NCBI GenBank assembly: GCA_964470025.1
Contig: CAYXZR010000017.1
Location: 1-21,119 of the forward strand
Reading direction: 5' to 3'
DNA: 21,119 bases
DNA from: CAYXZR01 sp964470025
GTDB taxonomy: Bacteria; Patescibacteriota; Patescibacteriia; Buchananbacterales; UBA6539
The notes under the pieces are model-generated. The model was not told where the DNA came from. It saw only the letters and a program-made list of their open reading frames with translations, and searched no databases. Positions 14,687 through 21,119 of the stretch are shown here, in pieces. The first letter of the stretch is position 1. Each line of letters starts with the position of its first letter. A program made the translations under genes and the position numbers.

Positions 14687-15568
14687 TTATTCAATTCCTA
14701 AATCTTTTTTGATAAGTGGCAACATTTTTTCAGCTGCTTTTCTTCCCTGTTCGACACAGTAGTCAACCTTGTCGTACTCTGTTCGCTTAATATGCTCAAC
14801 ATCGGGTCGAATAAGAATATTATATGGATAACTGTGGTGGTAAAAATTTTCAATTTCTAAAGCAGAAAGTGTTACTGCACGTCTAATGATCTGTGCCAAA
14901 TGAAGCGTCTTCTCATGAGACTTTTGTTGACACTTGAGCTTGTGTCGCTCAAGTAGTCTTTTGTAATTAGATAAAAATCTAGTGAATGGGTTTGGCTTTT
15001 GAGACACGCTTACTGCTATTACATAGTCTGCACCATTTTCATACAACACTTGTGATGGAATCAAATTATAGTTTGCCCCGTCAATTAGTGTCCTACCCTC
15101 ATGTTTTACTGGGTTAATAACCCCCGGCACAGCAGTACAGGCACGAACAGCTTTACTTAATTTTCCAGTCTGCATAATATGGCCCTCCATCTTATGTAAA
15201 TCTGTAGCAGCTAAAAATAATGGCCGATCTAAGTCTTCAAATTTTTTCTCACCAAGGAATTCTTCAAAAAATTTCTGATTCTTTTCACCTTTAAGAAATC
15301 CCTGGGAAGGAAAAGCAAATTCAAAAATAATGTCTTTAAAATCTTTTGGTGTCCCTTCAGAAAGTCGCTTTTTTAGCTGATCAATAGTTCCGACAACATA
15401 TGTACTAGCCATGGCACAGCCAGAGCTACAGCCGGCTACCATATCGATAGGAATATTATTTTTTTCCAACACTTCAATAACACCGATTTGTGCTGTTGCC
15501 CGAATAAATCCGCCGCCTAGTGCTAAGCCAACTTTTTTTCTATTTGGTTGTAGGTTATCTTGCTCCAT
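14687..15568 (-). CDS. Patatin-like phospholipase / serine hydrolase
   Basis: The 293-aa protein is a patatin-fold lipid acyl hydrolase of the bacterial RssA/NTE type. All elements are visible: oxyanion loop GGGFIR (residues 18-23), nucleophile elbow GCSSG with Ser48, and catalytic Asp163 in IDGANYN, giving the Ser-Asp dyad. There is no signal peptide, so it is likely cytoplasmic or at the inner membrane face. Residues about 180-293 form a basic helical tail (NPFTRFLSNYKRLLERHKLK). Its start overlaps the murG end by 14 nt and murC begins 7 nt later, so it is embedded in the mur operon. The substrate is unknown; acting on membrane lipids or lipid-linked precursors would fit the setting (inference). 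Confidence 0.92.
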   Translation of the reverse strand: MEQDNLQPNRKKVGLALGGGFIRATAQIGVIEVLEKNNIPIDMVAGCSSGCAMASTYVVGTIDQLKKRLSEGTPKDFKDIIFEFAFPSQGFLKGEKNQKFFEEFLGEKKFEDLDRPLFLAATDLHKMEGHIMQTGKLSKAVRACTAVPGVINPVKHEGRTLIDGANYNLIPSQVLYENGADYVIAVSVSQKPNPFTRFLSNYKRLLERHKLKCQQKSHEKTLHLAQIIRRAVTLSALEIENFYHHSYPYNILIRPDVEHIKRTEYDKVDYCVEQGRKAAEKMLPLIKKDLGIE

Positions 15569-16610
15569 ATATTATTGTAACAATTTTTTCTGCAGCTCCT
15601 TGTGGCATGATATGCCTCATATTTTCCTTTAGCTGCTGTGAAGCTTTTTCGTGCTCCAATAACTGAGAAATTTCTTTATGTAATCTGTCAGCGCTCAGGG
15701 TTGCCTGCTCTAAATATATTGCTGCATTACTGTCTTGAAATAATTTTGCATTTACTTCTTGATGTGAATTTGGCATCGGAATTACAATTGTTGGTTTTTG
15801 CAGTGTTGCTAGCTCAGTTAAAGTACCTAGCCCTGCTCTGGTTATGACTAAATCTGCAACAGCGTACGCAAACTTCATCTCATCAACTAAAAATTCAAAG
15901 TGATGATAGTGCTTATTTTGTGGAATAGACGTCATTTTGCCGCCTGATACGTGTAGGACCTGATACTTAAACTCTATGTTGCCTACAATAGTACTTATAA
16001 GCTTATTTATTTCAACTGCTCCGGTACCTCCACCAAGCACTAGCACTGTTTTAAGTGTAGGATCTAAGTCAAAGATTTTATATCCATCGTCCCTACTAGC
16101 ACTTAATAATTCTTCTCGTACTGGATTTCCAATCACTTTACTTTTCTTTGCCGGAAAATGCTTCAGTGAATTTTGAAACGTCAGTGTAATATTTGATGCG
16201 CAAGGTATACATAGACGATTTGCCAACCCGGGTACAACATCCTGCTGATGAATAAGTACTTTTACCCTCATCAACCAAGCGGCCCATACTACAGGTACTG
16301 CAACAAATCCTCCTGCTGATAATATATACTCTGGTTTAAATTTCCTGATAATTTTTATGGACTGAAAAAAACCAGCGATGATCTTTGGGATGTCTGTGAT
16401 ATTTTTAATACTAAAATACCTTCTTAGCTTACCAGAAGATATTTCTCTATATTCGATATCATGTGCTTTGATGAGCGGGATTTCCACCCCTCCCTTAGTG
16501 GCAAGCCAAAGTGCATGAGTATTTACCTCATGGCGCTTAAGAGCCTCATATACAGCAATTAAAGGGCTTACCGATCCTAGCGTTCCACCCCCAGACAGAA
16601 TTATTTTCAT
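15555..16610 (-). CDS. murG: Lipid II synthase MurG (GT28 GlcNAc transferase)
   Basis: This peripheral membrane enzyme transfers GlcNAc from UDP-GlcNAc to lipid I. It is 351 aa from ATG 16610 (a GTG at 16616 is possible). The C-terminal donor-binding half is typical: VLVLGGGTGAVEINK, then RAGLGTLTELATLQKPTIVIPMP and SHQEVNAKLF. The N-terminal loop reads GGGTLGSVSP (residues 7-16) instead of GGTGGHxxP, so Ser13 replaces the conserved His. SAGGFVAVPVVWAA and HQQDVVPGLANR are present as expected. The gap to the DoxX gene is about 37 nt, the widest in this operon, and contains a TATTAT that might be a weak internal promoter. Confidence 0.93.
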   Translation of the reverse strand: MKIILSGGGTLGSVSPLIAVYEALKRHEVNTHALWLATKGGVEIPLIKAHDIEYREISSGKLRRYFSIKNITDIPKIIAGFFQSIKIIRKFKPEYILSAGGFVAVPVVWAAWLMRVKVLIHQQDVVPGLANRLCIPCASNITLTFQNSLKHFPAKKSKVIGNPVREELLSASRDDGYKIFDLDPTLKTVLVLGGGTGAVEINKLISTIVGNIEFKYQVLHVSGGKMTSIPQNKHYHHFEFLVDEMKFAYAVADLVITRAGLGTLTELATLQKPTIVIPMPNSHQEVNAKLFQDSNAAIYLEQATLSADRLHKEISQLLEHEKASQQLKENMRHIMPQGAAEKIVTIIYGAR

Positions 16611-16647
16611 ACGCACTTATAATACCACGAATTTACCTAAAAGCAAC

Positions 16648-17037
16648 CTAGCGATCAGTTTCTTCCGCAAGTAAATATAGGGTTGTCATAAGCAATACAA
16701 TATCCCTTAGAGCGACTTCGTTCAGAGTAAAGCCCCCTCCTGATTTTTTTACTACCACTCCAATTACTATAATTATTCCTAGCAGCATAGCAGCTGCGAG
16801 ACCGAGGGCTACTTTGTATATTTTTTTTAAGATAATGCCCAAGCCAACAAGGATTTCCAGTACACCAAAAAGTGTCATAAACCATTTAACTGGGATAACG
16901 CTTGCAACTAATGACTCAACCCAGCCCGGCAACCAGATTGCAGCTTGGATTTCTGGATTTGTCACTGCAAGATACCCAAAATAAATAAAAATTCCACCCA
17001 AACTTAGACGAAGTAAAAAGAAGGTAATTTTTTTCAT
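16648..17037 (-). CDS. DoxX-like four-helix membrane protein
   Basis: The product is 129 aa with four predicted membrane helices (about residues 5-24, 48-66, 73-95 and 108-124). RLSLGGIFIYFGYLAVTNPEIQA at the start and FGVLEILVGLGIILKK in the middle are typical of the DoxX family. The family is linked in some bacteria to thiol/redox and oxidoreductase functions, but many members are uncharacterised. It begins 3 nt after ftsW and lies before murG, so it is co-expressed with the division machinery. Function here is unknown. Confidence 0.8.
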   Translation of the reverse strand: MKKITFFLLRLSLGGIFIYFGYLAVTNPEIQAAIWLPGWVESLVASVIPVKWFMTLFGVLEILVGLGIILKKIYKVALGLAAAMLLGIIIVIGVVVKKSGGGFTLNEVALRDIVLLMTTLYLLAEETDR

Positions 17038-17040
17038 ATG

Positions 17041-18219
17041 TTATGTTTTTACGTGTTTAGAAATATTTAATAATATACCCGCTCCCGCCATTGCACTCAT
17101 TAGAGCAGTACCTCCATAGCTAACAAACGGCAGCGGAATACCCGTAAGTGGCATTAATCCAACCATTGCTCCGATGTTAAAAAATGCCTGCATCCCAAAC
17201 CACGCTACGATACCGACGGCAACATACCGTGCATAAGTACTTGGTGCGTTTTGTGCGATTCTTAATCCACGTACAACAATGGCAATGAAAACAATTATAA
17301 GTATAGTCGCAAAAATAAAACCAAGCTCTTCAGCAATGATTGCAAAAATTGAGTCACCCATCACTTCAGGTAAATAGGCAAATTTCTGTCTAGACTGACC
17401 AAACCCGAGCCCAAATATACCACCGGAGCCAATTGCTAAAAATGCTTGATTAATATGATATCCGATTCCTTGGGGATCGACTTCCGGACGCAAGAAAGTC
17501 ATTAATCTCGCGGCTCGATATGGTGCGTTTACCAATAAAATCGCCAGCCCTGCGATACCTGCGACTGTAAGTGCTATTACATGTTTCCAATGCGCACCAG
17601 CAACAAAGTAAATTGCAGCGGCAATCGCGACTATCACCATTAATGTCCCTATGTCTGGCTGTAAAATTATAGGCAGCGCAATTGCTCCAAATAAAACAGT
17701 AAATGGCAATAGCCCATTCCATAAATCTCTGTTTTTCTCTTTATCCCTCTGGGAAAACCAACCAGCTAGCGCGAGAGTCATGAGTAACTTTACAATTTCT
17801 GTTGGTTGCAATGAAAAGCCGCCAATAATAATCCAGCTCTGTGCTCTACCATAGCTTACCCCTAGACCTGGTATAAATACGATCAATAGTAACAATACGG
17901 CTATAATGAAAAAATGTAATGAATATTTTTGCCAAAACTCGAAATGTATTTTTGATAGTACGAAAAATAAAATAGCTCCTGGAAGTATGCCATGAGTAAT
18001 CTGGCGCCAAAAAAAATAGTATGTACTGTCAAACCTTCTGAATGATTCTACACTACTAGCGGAAGAAAGCATTACCAATCCAAAAAGTATAACAAAAATA
18101 AAAAGTCCAAGTAGCACATAATCAATATGGGTTACTACTTTTTTTTGATGGAAAAACTTATTCCACCAATGCTGCTTAGGCTTTTTCAAGCCTGTATTTG
18201 AAAACCTCCTCATGCTCAT
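17041..18219 (-). CDS. ftsW: SEDS-family peptidoglycan glycosyltransferase FtsW
   Basis: This membrane polymerase of septal glycan strands works with a class B PBP. The 392-aa protein has a basic cytoplasmic N-terminus (RRFSNTGLKKPKQHWWNKFF) and then about ten helices. SEDS motifs are GRAQSWIIIGGFSLQPTEIVKL, LPIILQPDIGTLMV, PEVMGDSIFAIIAEELGF (the region of the catalytic Asp and the conserved AEELG) and LTGIPLPFVSYGGTALM near the C-terminus. FtsW is preferred over RodA because of its mraY-murG neighbours; the sequence alone does not fully separate them. It starts 3 nt after the mraY stop. Confidence 0.94.
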   Translation of the reverse strand: MSMRRFSNTGLKKPKQHWWNKFFHQKKVVTHIDYVLLGLFIFVILFGLVMLSSASSVESFRRFDSTYYFFWRQITHGILPGAILFFVLSKIHFEFWQKYSLHFFIIAVLLLLIVFIPGLGVSYGRAQSWIIIGGFSLQPTEIVKLLMTLALAGWFSQRDKEKNRDLWNGLLPFTVLFGAIALPIILQPDIGTLMVIVAIAAAIYFVAGAHWKHVIALTVAGIAGLAILLVNAPYRAARLMTFLRPEVDPQGIGYHINQAFLAIGSGGIFGLGFGQSRQKFAYLPEVMGDSIFAIIAEELGFIFATILIIVFIAIVVRGLRIAQNAPSTYARYVAVGIVAWFGMQAFFNIGAMVGLMPLTGIPLPFVSYGGTALMSAMAGAGILLNISKHVKT

Positions 18220-18222
18220 TTC

Positions 18223-19272
18223 TTAGAAACCGTAGCCACTCTTATCCATTAGAAATAACATTAATCCAACTCCCGCACTAAGACCTGCAATAACCCAAAA
18301 TCTCATAACTATCTTGGTCTCAGGCCAGCCAATTGCCTCTAAATGGTGATGAAACGGAGCGGAAATAAATACTTTGCGTTTAAATATCTTTTTTGAAGCA
18401 ACCTGGACGATAACTGACATAGTATCAACTACGAGAATAAATCCAATTACTGGCAAGAAAAGTGCTGAATTAGTCAGCATGGCAATTATACCCAAGGTAA
18501 TTCCAAGCGACATTGAACCCGTATCGCCCATGAAAAAGCGTGCTGGATGAATATTAAACCATAAAAATGCCAAAAGACCACCAACTATAACAGCACAGAA
18601 TGTTGCTAAGTCGTAACGACCAAGTGAAAAAGCAATAGCACCAAATGCAACATATGCAAATACCAATGATCCACCTGCCAGCCCATCTAATCCATCTATC
18701 TCATTAACCGAAAAGGCTGTAGAAATAATGACAAAAATAAATACTGGAATATACCACCACCCTATTTCAATATTGCCGTAAAAAGGAATGTGAAGCACTG
18801 TCCAGTCTAATTTAGTGTAAAACCACCATGCACCAACACATGCAATAATGAAATACATTAAGAAACGATGGCGCATTCTTAGGCCTCCACCCTTATGCCC
18901 AACTCTTTTTACATCAACAACATCGTCAATTAGGCCGACAATTGCTGAAGCAATCAAAGCACCAAGTGGCAAAAAAGTCTCTGATCGAGACAGAAAATTT
19001 AATTCTGAAAAAACTCCACCAAACCACTCACTAAGATAGAAAAAGGTAAGAATCAAAATTAACGTTGTTCCCCAAACTAAAATACCGCCCATAACAGGTG
19101 TGCCTGCTTTTTTTGCGTGCATACTGGCAAATACTGGTGCCTGATCTTGATCTCTAATCCCCTTGCCCAACTTATACTTATATAAAAACCTTGTAAGAGC
19201 AGGCGTTAAGATCATCGTTAATACAAATGCAATTGTCGAAAAAAGTAAAATTTTAATGATGAAAAAGTTCAT
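18223..19272 (-). CDS. mraY: Phospho-N-acetylmuramoyl-pentapeptide transferase
   Basis: This integral membrane enzyme joins UDP-MurNAc-pentapeptide to undecaprenyl phosphate, giving lipid I. The 349-aa protein has ten predicted helices and the family motifs in order: HAKKAGTPVMGGIL (about residues 52-65), the VGLIDDVVDVKR Asp pair (about 113-124), NEIDGLDGLAGG (about 192-203), FMGDTGSMSLG (about 248-258) and APFHHHLEAIGWPE (about 309-322). The T of the common N-x-T-DGLDGLA is replaced by I. It starts 1 nt after the stop of the small membrane protein upstream. Confidence 0.96.
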   Translation of the reverse strand: MNFFIIKILLFSTIAFVLTMILTPALTRFLYKYKLGKGIRDQDQAPVFASMHAKKAGTPVMGGILVWGTTLILILTFFYLSEWFGGVFSELNFLSRSETFLPLGALIASAIVGLIDDVVDVKRVGHKGGGLRMRHRFLMYFIIACVGAWWFYTKLDWTVLHIPFYGNIEIGWWYIPVFIFVIISTAFSVNEIDGLDGLAGGSLVFAYVAFGAIAFSLGRYDLATFCAVIVGGLLAFLWFNIHPARFFMGDTGSMSLGITLGIIAMLTNSALFLPVIGFILVVDTMSVIVQVASKKIFKRKVFISAPFHHHLEAIGWPETKIVMRFWVIAGLSAGVGLMLFLMDKSGYGF

Positions 19273-19273
19273 A

Positions 19274-19630
19274 TTACTGAATACTTAAAATAAAGTATAA
19301 GGCTGCAGCAGATAGAAGTGCGCACACTGCTGATGAAATTAAAAGAATATAACTTAATATTCTCTTTTGTTTAAATAACAGCACTGCAACAATCGTATTA
19401 ACTACTGCAATAATAGTTACTCCTACTGGTAACACGAGAAGTTGTACCGCTGGTCCAAGAAGGTCAATACCAAAATATATTGTATAGTGAAGCGGGATTA
19501 TATTATCTGCTCCCTGTATATAACGTAGTGCGGTGACCCATAAAATAGCAGCGGTAAAGAACGATATAGCGATTGTGGGTATCGCTACAAAATCTCGAGT
19601 TAGGCTTTTATCTTGGAACAACTGTTTCAT
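19274..19630 (-). CDS. Small three-helix membrane protein of unknown function
   Basis: The 118-aa product has three predicted membrane helices: about residues 17-38, 56-84 and 92-116. A polar, aromatic loop, IQGADNIIPLHYTIYFGIDLLGP, lies between helices 1 and 2. I recall similar HYxIYFGIDxxGP proteins as uncharacterised in Patescibacteria, but cannot confirm this here. It is the first gene of the mraY-ftsW-doxX-murG-patatin-murC-murB operon and ends 1 nt before mraY. No ribosome binding site is visible, and the promoter predicts a leader of only about 8 nt. Confidence 0.85.
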   Translation of the reverse strand: MKQLFQDKSLTRDFVAIPTIAISFFTAAILWVTALRYIQGADNIIPLHYTIYFGIDLLGPAVQLLVLPVGVTIIAVVNTIVAVLLFKQKRILSYILLISSAVCALLSAAALYFILSIQ

Positions 19631-19644
19631 ATATTTGTTTGATT

Positions 19645-19673
19645 AGTATACTTATTTATTCATCTTTTGTCTA
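19645..19673 (-). promoter_or_regulatory. Promoter of the mur/fts operon
   Basis: -35 TAGACA (19673-19668), a 17-nt spacer and -10 TATACT (19650-19645). It would start transcription near 19638, about 8 nt before the ATG at 19630. Confidence 0.72.
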
Positions 19674-19702
19674 TTGAGCAACTACTCATATTGCTATTTT
19701 TA

Positions 19703-19711
19703 TGGTATAAT
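19703..19711 (+). promoter_or_regulatory. Extended -10 promoter of the GspE/PilB-like gene
   Basis: TGG-TATAAT (19703-19711), with no clear -35. A ribosome binding site AAAGGA (19719-19724) follows, 14 nt before the ATG, which is a somewhat long spacing. Confidence 0.65.
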
Positions 19712-19738
19712 TTTTTTGAAAGGAATTAATATATTTTT

Positions 19739-21119
19739 ATGCTTTCTGACTCAACACTTGCAGAAATTCTAATTGAAGTAAAACTACTTACTGATAAAGA
19801 AGTGGCAAAAATTAGCAAAGAAGCTAAGCAGCAAGGTGTCTCTCTTGAAAAGTATATTAATGATCAAAATCTATTATCAGAAATGACGCTTTACAATGGC
19901 ATTGCACACTACTACTCACTTGAATTTATCGATGTTAGCAAAACCACTATTAGAAAAGATATCCTTTTACTTGTTCCTGAGCCACTAGCACTTCATCACA
20001 ATATTATCGCCTACGATAGTAATGAAACTAGCTTAAAAATTGCTACAACCGATCCTCAAGACTTGCAAATATTTGAATTTTTAAAACGAAAAACAGGACT
20101 TAATGTTGACATAGCAATCACTACTCCAACTGCAATTCATACCGTACTCAAGCAATACAGCAAAGGACTACGAGCAGAATTTGAAGAAATGAGTGAGGTT
20201 TCTCCAGAGTCGGCTGAAGATAATGGGGAAAAAAAATTAAAAGATCTAGCACAAGATGTACCTGTTATCCGAATTGTCGATACATTGCTTGAATATGCAA
20301 TTTTAGAGAATGCCTCTGATATTCATATTGAGCCAAGTGAAAAAAAGGTTTCTGTTAGATACCGTATTGATGGAATTTTGCGAAATGTAATGACACTTCC
20401 TAAATCAGTCCATCCAGGTATAGTAGCGAGAATCAAAATTTTATCGAACTTGAAAATTGATGAACATCGATTACCTCAAGATGGTCGTTTTAAAATTAGA
20501 TCGCAAAAATTTAATGTAGCATTTCGTGTTTCAGTTGTACCCGCATTTGATGGAGAGAAAATAGTTCTTCGACTGCTTAATGAAGAAGCTAAACTTCTTG
20601 ATATTGAAAAACTAGGATTTCAAAAAGAAACTATTGAGGTTGTAAAACGAAATATTAATAAACCAAATGGCTTACTCTTGGTGACTGGCCCAACTGGTTC
20701 TGGTAAAACAACTACCCTTTACTCAATTTTAAACCAACTCAACAAACCAGAAGTAAACATTACTACAATTGAAGATCCGATCGAGTACCGCATGCAAGGT
20801 ATTAACCAAAGCCAAGTTAATCCGAAAATTGGCTACTCATTTGCTGCTGGCTTACGAGCATACTTGCGACAGGATCCAGATATTATCATGGTAGGTGAAA
20901 TTCTAGATAAAGAAACTGCTGAAATAGCTTTTCATGCCGGAATGACCGGACACTTAGTTCTTTCAACCCTACACACAAATGATGCGCCTGGAACCTTACC
21001 TCGTTTAACTGAAATGGGCATTCCTGGCTTTTTAGTTGCCTCAACAACCAACCTCATTGTGGCTCAACGCCTAGCAAGAAAAATATGTCAGGATTGTATC
21101 GAGCGATATACACTTACTT
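19739..21119 (+). CDS. GspE/PilB-family assembly ATPase (3' partial)
   Basis: This hexameric cytoplasmic ATPase powers type IV pilus or type II secretion filament assembly. The first 460 residues are present and the frame runs off the window. Residues 1-150 form the N-terminal GSPII_E_N/MshEN-like domain (LAEILIEVKLLTDKEVAKI... LVPEPLALHH). VPVIRIVDTLLEYAILENASDIHIEP (about 180-205) begins the N2 domain, then RYRIDGIL and DGRFKI. Walker A is GPTGSGKTT (317-325). IEDPIEYR is the Asp box. Walker B reads GEILDKETAEIA (from 386), where the usual GEIRD Arg is Leu389. STLHTNDA is the His box. RKICQDC (Cys450, Cys453) starts the zinc tetracysteine motif. It is divergent from the mur operon. Confidence 0.95.
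   Translation, partial: MLSDSTLAEILIEVKLLTDKEVAKISKEAKQQGVSLEKYINDQNLLSEMTLYNGIAHYYSLEFIDVSKTTIRKDILLLVPEPLALHHNIIAYDSNETSLKIATTDPQDLQIFEFLKRKTGLNVDIAITTPTAIHTVLKQYSKGLRAEFEEMSEVSPESAEDNGEKKLKDLAQDVPVIRIVDTLLEYAILENASDIHIEPSEKKVSVRYRIDGILRNVMTLPKSVHPGIVARIKILSNLKIDEHRLPQDGRFKIRSQKFNVAFRVSVVPAFDGEKIVLRLLNEEAKLLDIEKLGFQKETIEVVKRNINKPNGLLLVTGPTGSGKTTTLYSILNQLNKPEVNITTIEDPIEYRMQGINQSQVNPKIGYSFAAGLRAYLRQDPDIIMVGEILDKETAEIAFHAGMTGHLVLSTLHTNDAPGTLPRLTEMGIPGFLVASTTNLIVAQRLARKICQDCIERYTLT

Noticed and set aside
1..21119. CRISPR arrays, insertion sequences, tRNA or rRNA genes
   Set aside because: I saw no regularly spaced repeats, transposase-like products, cloverleaf or rRNA-like sequence anywhere in the window.

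Overview
The window looks like a piece of a streamlined Candidate Phyla Radiation (Patescibacteria) genome. The reasons are moderate AT richness, very tight gene packing, short intergenic gaps, an archaeal-looking UMP kinase, deviant MurG and MurC motifs of a kind I associate with these lineages, and a large PPM-like/propeller membrane protein of a type I recall from them. This is inference from protein character; no 16S gene is present. The standard code with TGA as stop fits: every full-length gene is free of in-frame TGA. A run of 10 Ns at 4606-4615 shows this is a scaffolded assembly.

Layout: (1) 3-1973 (+), the 3' part of a large membrane protein with a C-terminal beta-propeller, ending at a bidirectional terminator. 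(2) 2033-3171 (-), rplJ-rplL with a strong promoter and a structured L10-type leader carrying an attenuator-like hairpin. (3) 3191-3805 (+), a small unit with its own promoter, a SemiSWEET-like transporter, a Cys/His-rich micro-protein and a terminator. (4) 3807-6821 (-), an envelope operon: uppP, a nucleotidyltransferase, mltG (broken only by the N run) and an archaeal-type UMP kinase. (5) 6833-7273 (+), a divergent PAP2 membrane protein. (6) 7270-10895 (-), secA-fpg. (7) 10996-12316 (+), a promoter, a receiver-only response regulator, a second receiver that lacks its phosphoacceptor Asp, a third small protein that may be a fully degenerate receiver, and a terminator. (8) 12315-19673 (-), a long peptidoglycan/division operon: a small membrane protein, mraY, ftsW, a DoxX-like protein, murG, a patatin-like lipase, murC and murB. 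(9) 19739-21119 (+), the start of a GspE/PilB-type assembly ATPase that runs off the window.

The genes join into an envelope theme. UppP recycles undecaprenyl carrier, MraY and MurG build lipid I and II, MurB and MurC make precursor, FtsW polymerises glycan, MltG trims or terminates glycan strands, SecA exports proteins, and the GspE/PilB ATPase drives a pilus or secretion filament. murD, murE, murF and ftsQAZ are not in this stretch. The most unusual parts are the three-gene receiver-like cassette, whose promoter overlaps the secA promoter at the -35 element, the rplJL leader, and the patatin and DoxX genes placed inside the mur operon.
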